From an uncultured Lachnospiraceae bacterium (GTDB lineage: Bacteria > Bacillota > Clostridia > Lachnospirales > Lachnospiraceae), in NCBI GenBank assembly GCA_910576895.1, contig CAJTJZ010000097.1, forward strand, positions 1-6,494: DNA of 6,494 nt, in the 5' to 3' direction. The position numbers and the translations under genes are program-made. This document shows, one piece after another, positions 5,906-6,494 of this stretch (within the stretch, counting starts at the first letter, position 1; each line of letters starts with the position of its first letter). Under the pieces are notes generated by a model. That model saw only the letters and a list, made by a program, of their open reading frames with translations. It searched no databases and was not told where the DNA came from.

Positions 5906-5945
5906 GGCACTCCTCCCACTACCCTTGGGTGGTGGGAGGAGTGCC
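5906..5945. repeat. near-perfect 40-base palindrome, probable IscB-element end
   Basis: GGCACTCCTCCCAC (5906-5919) is exactly complementary to GTGGGAGGAGTGCC (5932-5945), and the 12 bases between continue the stem (ACC/GGT). The hairpin starts 10 bases after the IscB-family stop codon and has no T-run on either side, so it is not an ordinary terminator. Subterminal hairpins of this kind are the transposase-recognised ends of IS200/IS605-type elements, and IscB genes live in such elements. The 3' arm, on the minus strand, contains the SD-like GGGAGGAG 15 bases from the channel ATG. A TTAC tetranucleotide lies just beyond it (minus strand, about 5902-5899), but I cannot fix the element boundary. 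Confidence 0.7.
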
Positions 5946-5955
5946 GTCCTCCTTT

Positions 5956-6494
5956 CTATCCATACTGTTCCTGCCGTTCTGTTAAATATCCTTTTGCAGA
6001 TTCTAAAAACTTTAATTTTTTACAGCTGGTACTTCCCTTATTTACTTTCTCACCATTTAGATTACGAATATCAAAGAAACCGCTGTTTCTTCGTCCAAAA
6101 ACAAAATATTCTTTCCCCTTATAGTTTACTTTATCAAAAAGACGATATCCTTTTACCAGATAGTCTGCTTGATTTCTCTTGCGTATACCTCCTTTCAAAA
6201 TGTTACTTTTATGTATCTGTCGATTATGTCTACGAACTTTTTTCTGAAAATAGTAATATCCAAGTGGTTTTGCTAATGGATTTTCACTAATGCACCTTGC
6301 ATCTATATAATGCTCTTTTGGCAGATTGTTTTTAATCCTTATATTTTTTGTGATATATCCATAAGTCATAGACACATCAGGATACTGTTTTTTTAATTCT
6401 TTGTAAAACGCCCACCTCATAATTCCCATAAAAGTTGCATCTTTCCATGGCATTCCTCTCTGTATCGTTTTTGGTAGTACTACGGTTCCTTTGT
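5956..6494 (-). CDS. IscB/RRXRR-family RNA-guided nuclease-like protein, 3' part
   Basis: The frame is open to the right edge of the window, so the gene continues beyond it; the first in-frame ATG (6453) is internal, because the preceding residues GTVVLPKTIQRG also fit the family. About 178 residues are visible. They include the RuvC-III-like motif HYIDA (His and Asp three apart; 6312-6298), then a basic RRHNRQIHKSNILKGGIRK segment and a small beta-rich C-terminal domain (YFVFGRRNSGFFDIRNLNG), which fit the C-terminal part of IscB-type proteins, the transposon-encoded ancestors of Cas9. The RuvC-I, bridge helix and HNH regions, and the upstream omega RNA, lie outside the window, so HNH-bearing IscB cannot be told from IsrB. 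No TnpA is visible. The stop is followed at once by an SD-like AAAGGAGGA and the palindrome. Confidence 0.78.
   Translation of the reverse strand, partial: KGTVVLPKTIQRGMPWKDATFMGIMRWAFYKELKKQYPDVSMTYGYITKNIRIKNNLPKEHYIDARCISENPLAKPLGYYYFQKKVRRHNRQIHKSNILKGGIRKRNQADYLVKGYRLFDKVNYKGKEYFVFGRRNSGFFDIRNLNGEKVNKGSTSCKKLKFLESAKGYLTERQEQYG

Noticed and set aside
5906..5945. Palindrome as an intrinsic terminator
   Set aside because: No run of T follows the stem on either strand; its place behind an IscB-type gene fits a transposon end better.
5925..6290. Plus-strand 121-codon frame opposite the IscB-like gene
   Set aside because: It begins in the palindrome, is antisense to a recognised family, and resembles nothing.
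1..6494. CRISPR array, tRNA or rRNA genes, riboswitches
   Set aside because: I found no regularly spaced repeats, no cloverleaf with a conserved T-loop, and no purine or other riboswitch core.

Overview
The window is AT-rich DNA with strong Shine-Dalgarno (SD) sites and compact minus-strand operons. HxlR, HPr-like, VanR/VanS-like and Gram-positive-type lipoprotein signatures all point to a low-GC Bacillota (Firmicutes), probably an anaerobic gut-type clostridium or a relative. I cannot name a genus. Most real genes lie on the minus strand; only the HxlR regulator at the left is on the plus strand.

Layout, left to right. (1) 68-522: an HxlR-type regulator with its own sigma-A-like promoter and terminator. 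(2) 593-2562, minus strand: a membrane redox cassette. It runs tlpA-type thioredoxin lipoprotein, then a hidden 48-residue CXXC membrane peptide that starts at TTG, then a membrane polyferredoxin with two 4Fe-4S motifs. Behind it is the collapsed remnant of a two-component system: the first ~35 residues of a response regulator and the last ~38 of a histidine kinase. (3) 2608-2908: two more broken genes, an HPr-like protein lacking its C-terminus and a shredded M13 metallopeptidase. (4) 2973-3892: a terminator, a featureless stretch and an intact stand-alone purN. (5) 3886-4314: a tyrosine recombinase remnant butted against purN, then a second, partial copy of the HxlR 3' end with its terminator. 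(6) 4293-5894: an intact two-TM potassium channel with RCK/TrkA-like Rossmann region and a C-terminal RyR domain. (7) 5906-6494: the 3' part of an IscB/RRXRR-family gene, running off the right edge, followed by a long near-perfect palindrome that is probably the transposon end.

How they fit together. The redox cassette looks like a trans-membrane thiol/electron-transfer module. The polyferredoxin and small CXXC peptide would pass electrons or handle thiols at the membrane, and the TlpA lipoprotein would act outside it; this is inference from family and operon structure. Its regulatory pair appears lost. The recombinase remnant, the IscB element, the partial HxlR duplication and at least five gene fragments mark this as a decaying accessory region assembled by mobile elements, with intact purN and the channel gene stranded inside it. 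The nearest thing to a little-described system is the channel-RCK-RyR protein with an IscB element end pressed against its start codon. Its parts are recognisable families, and I see no wholly new machinery.
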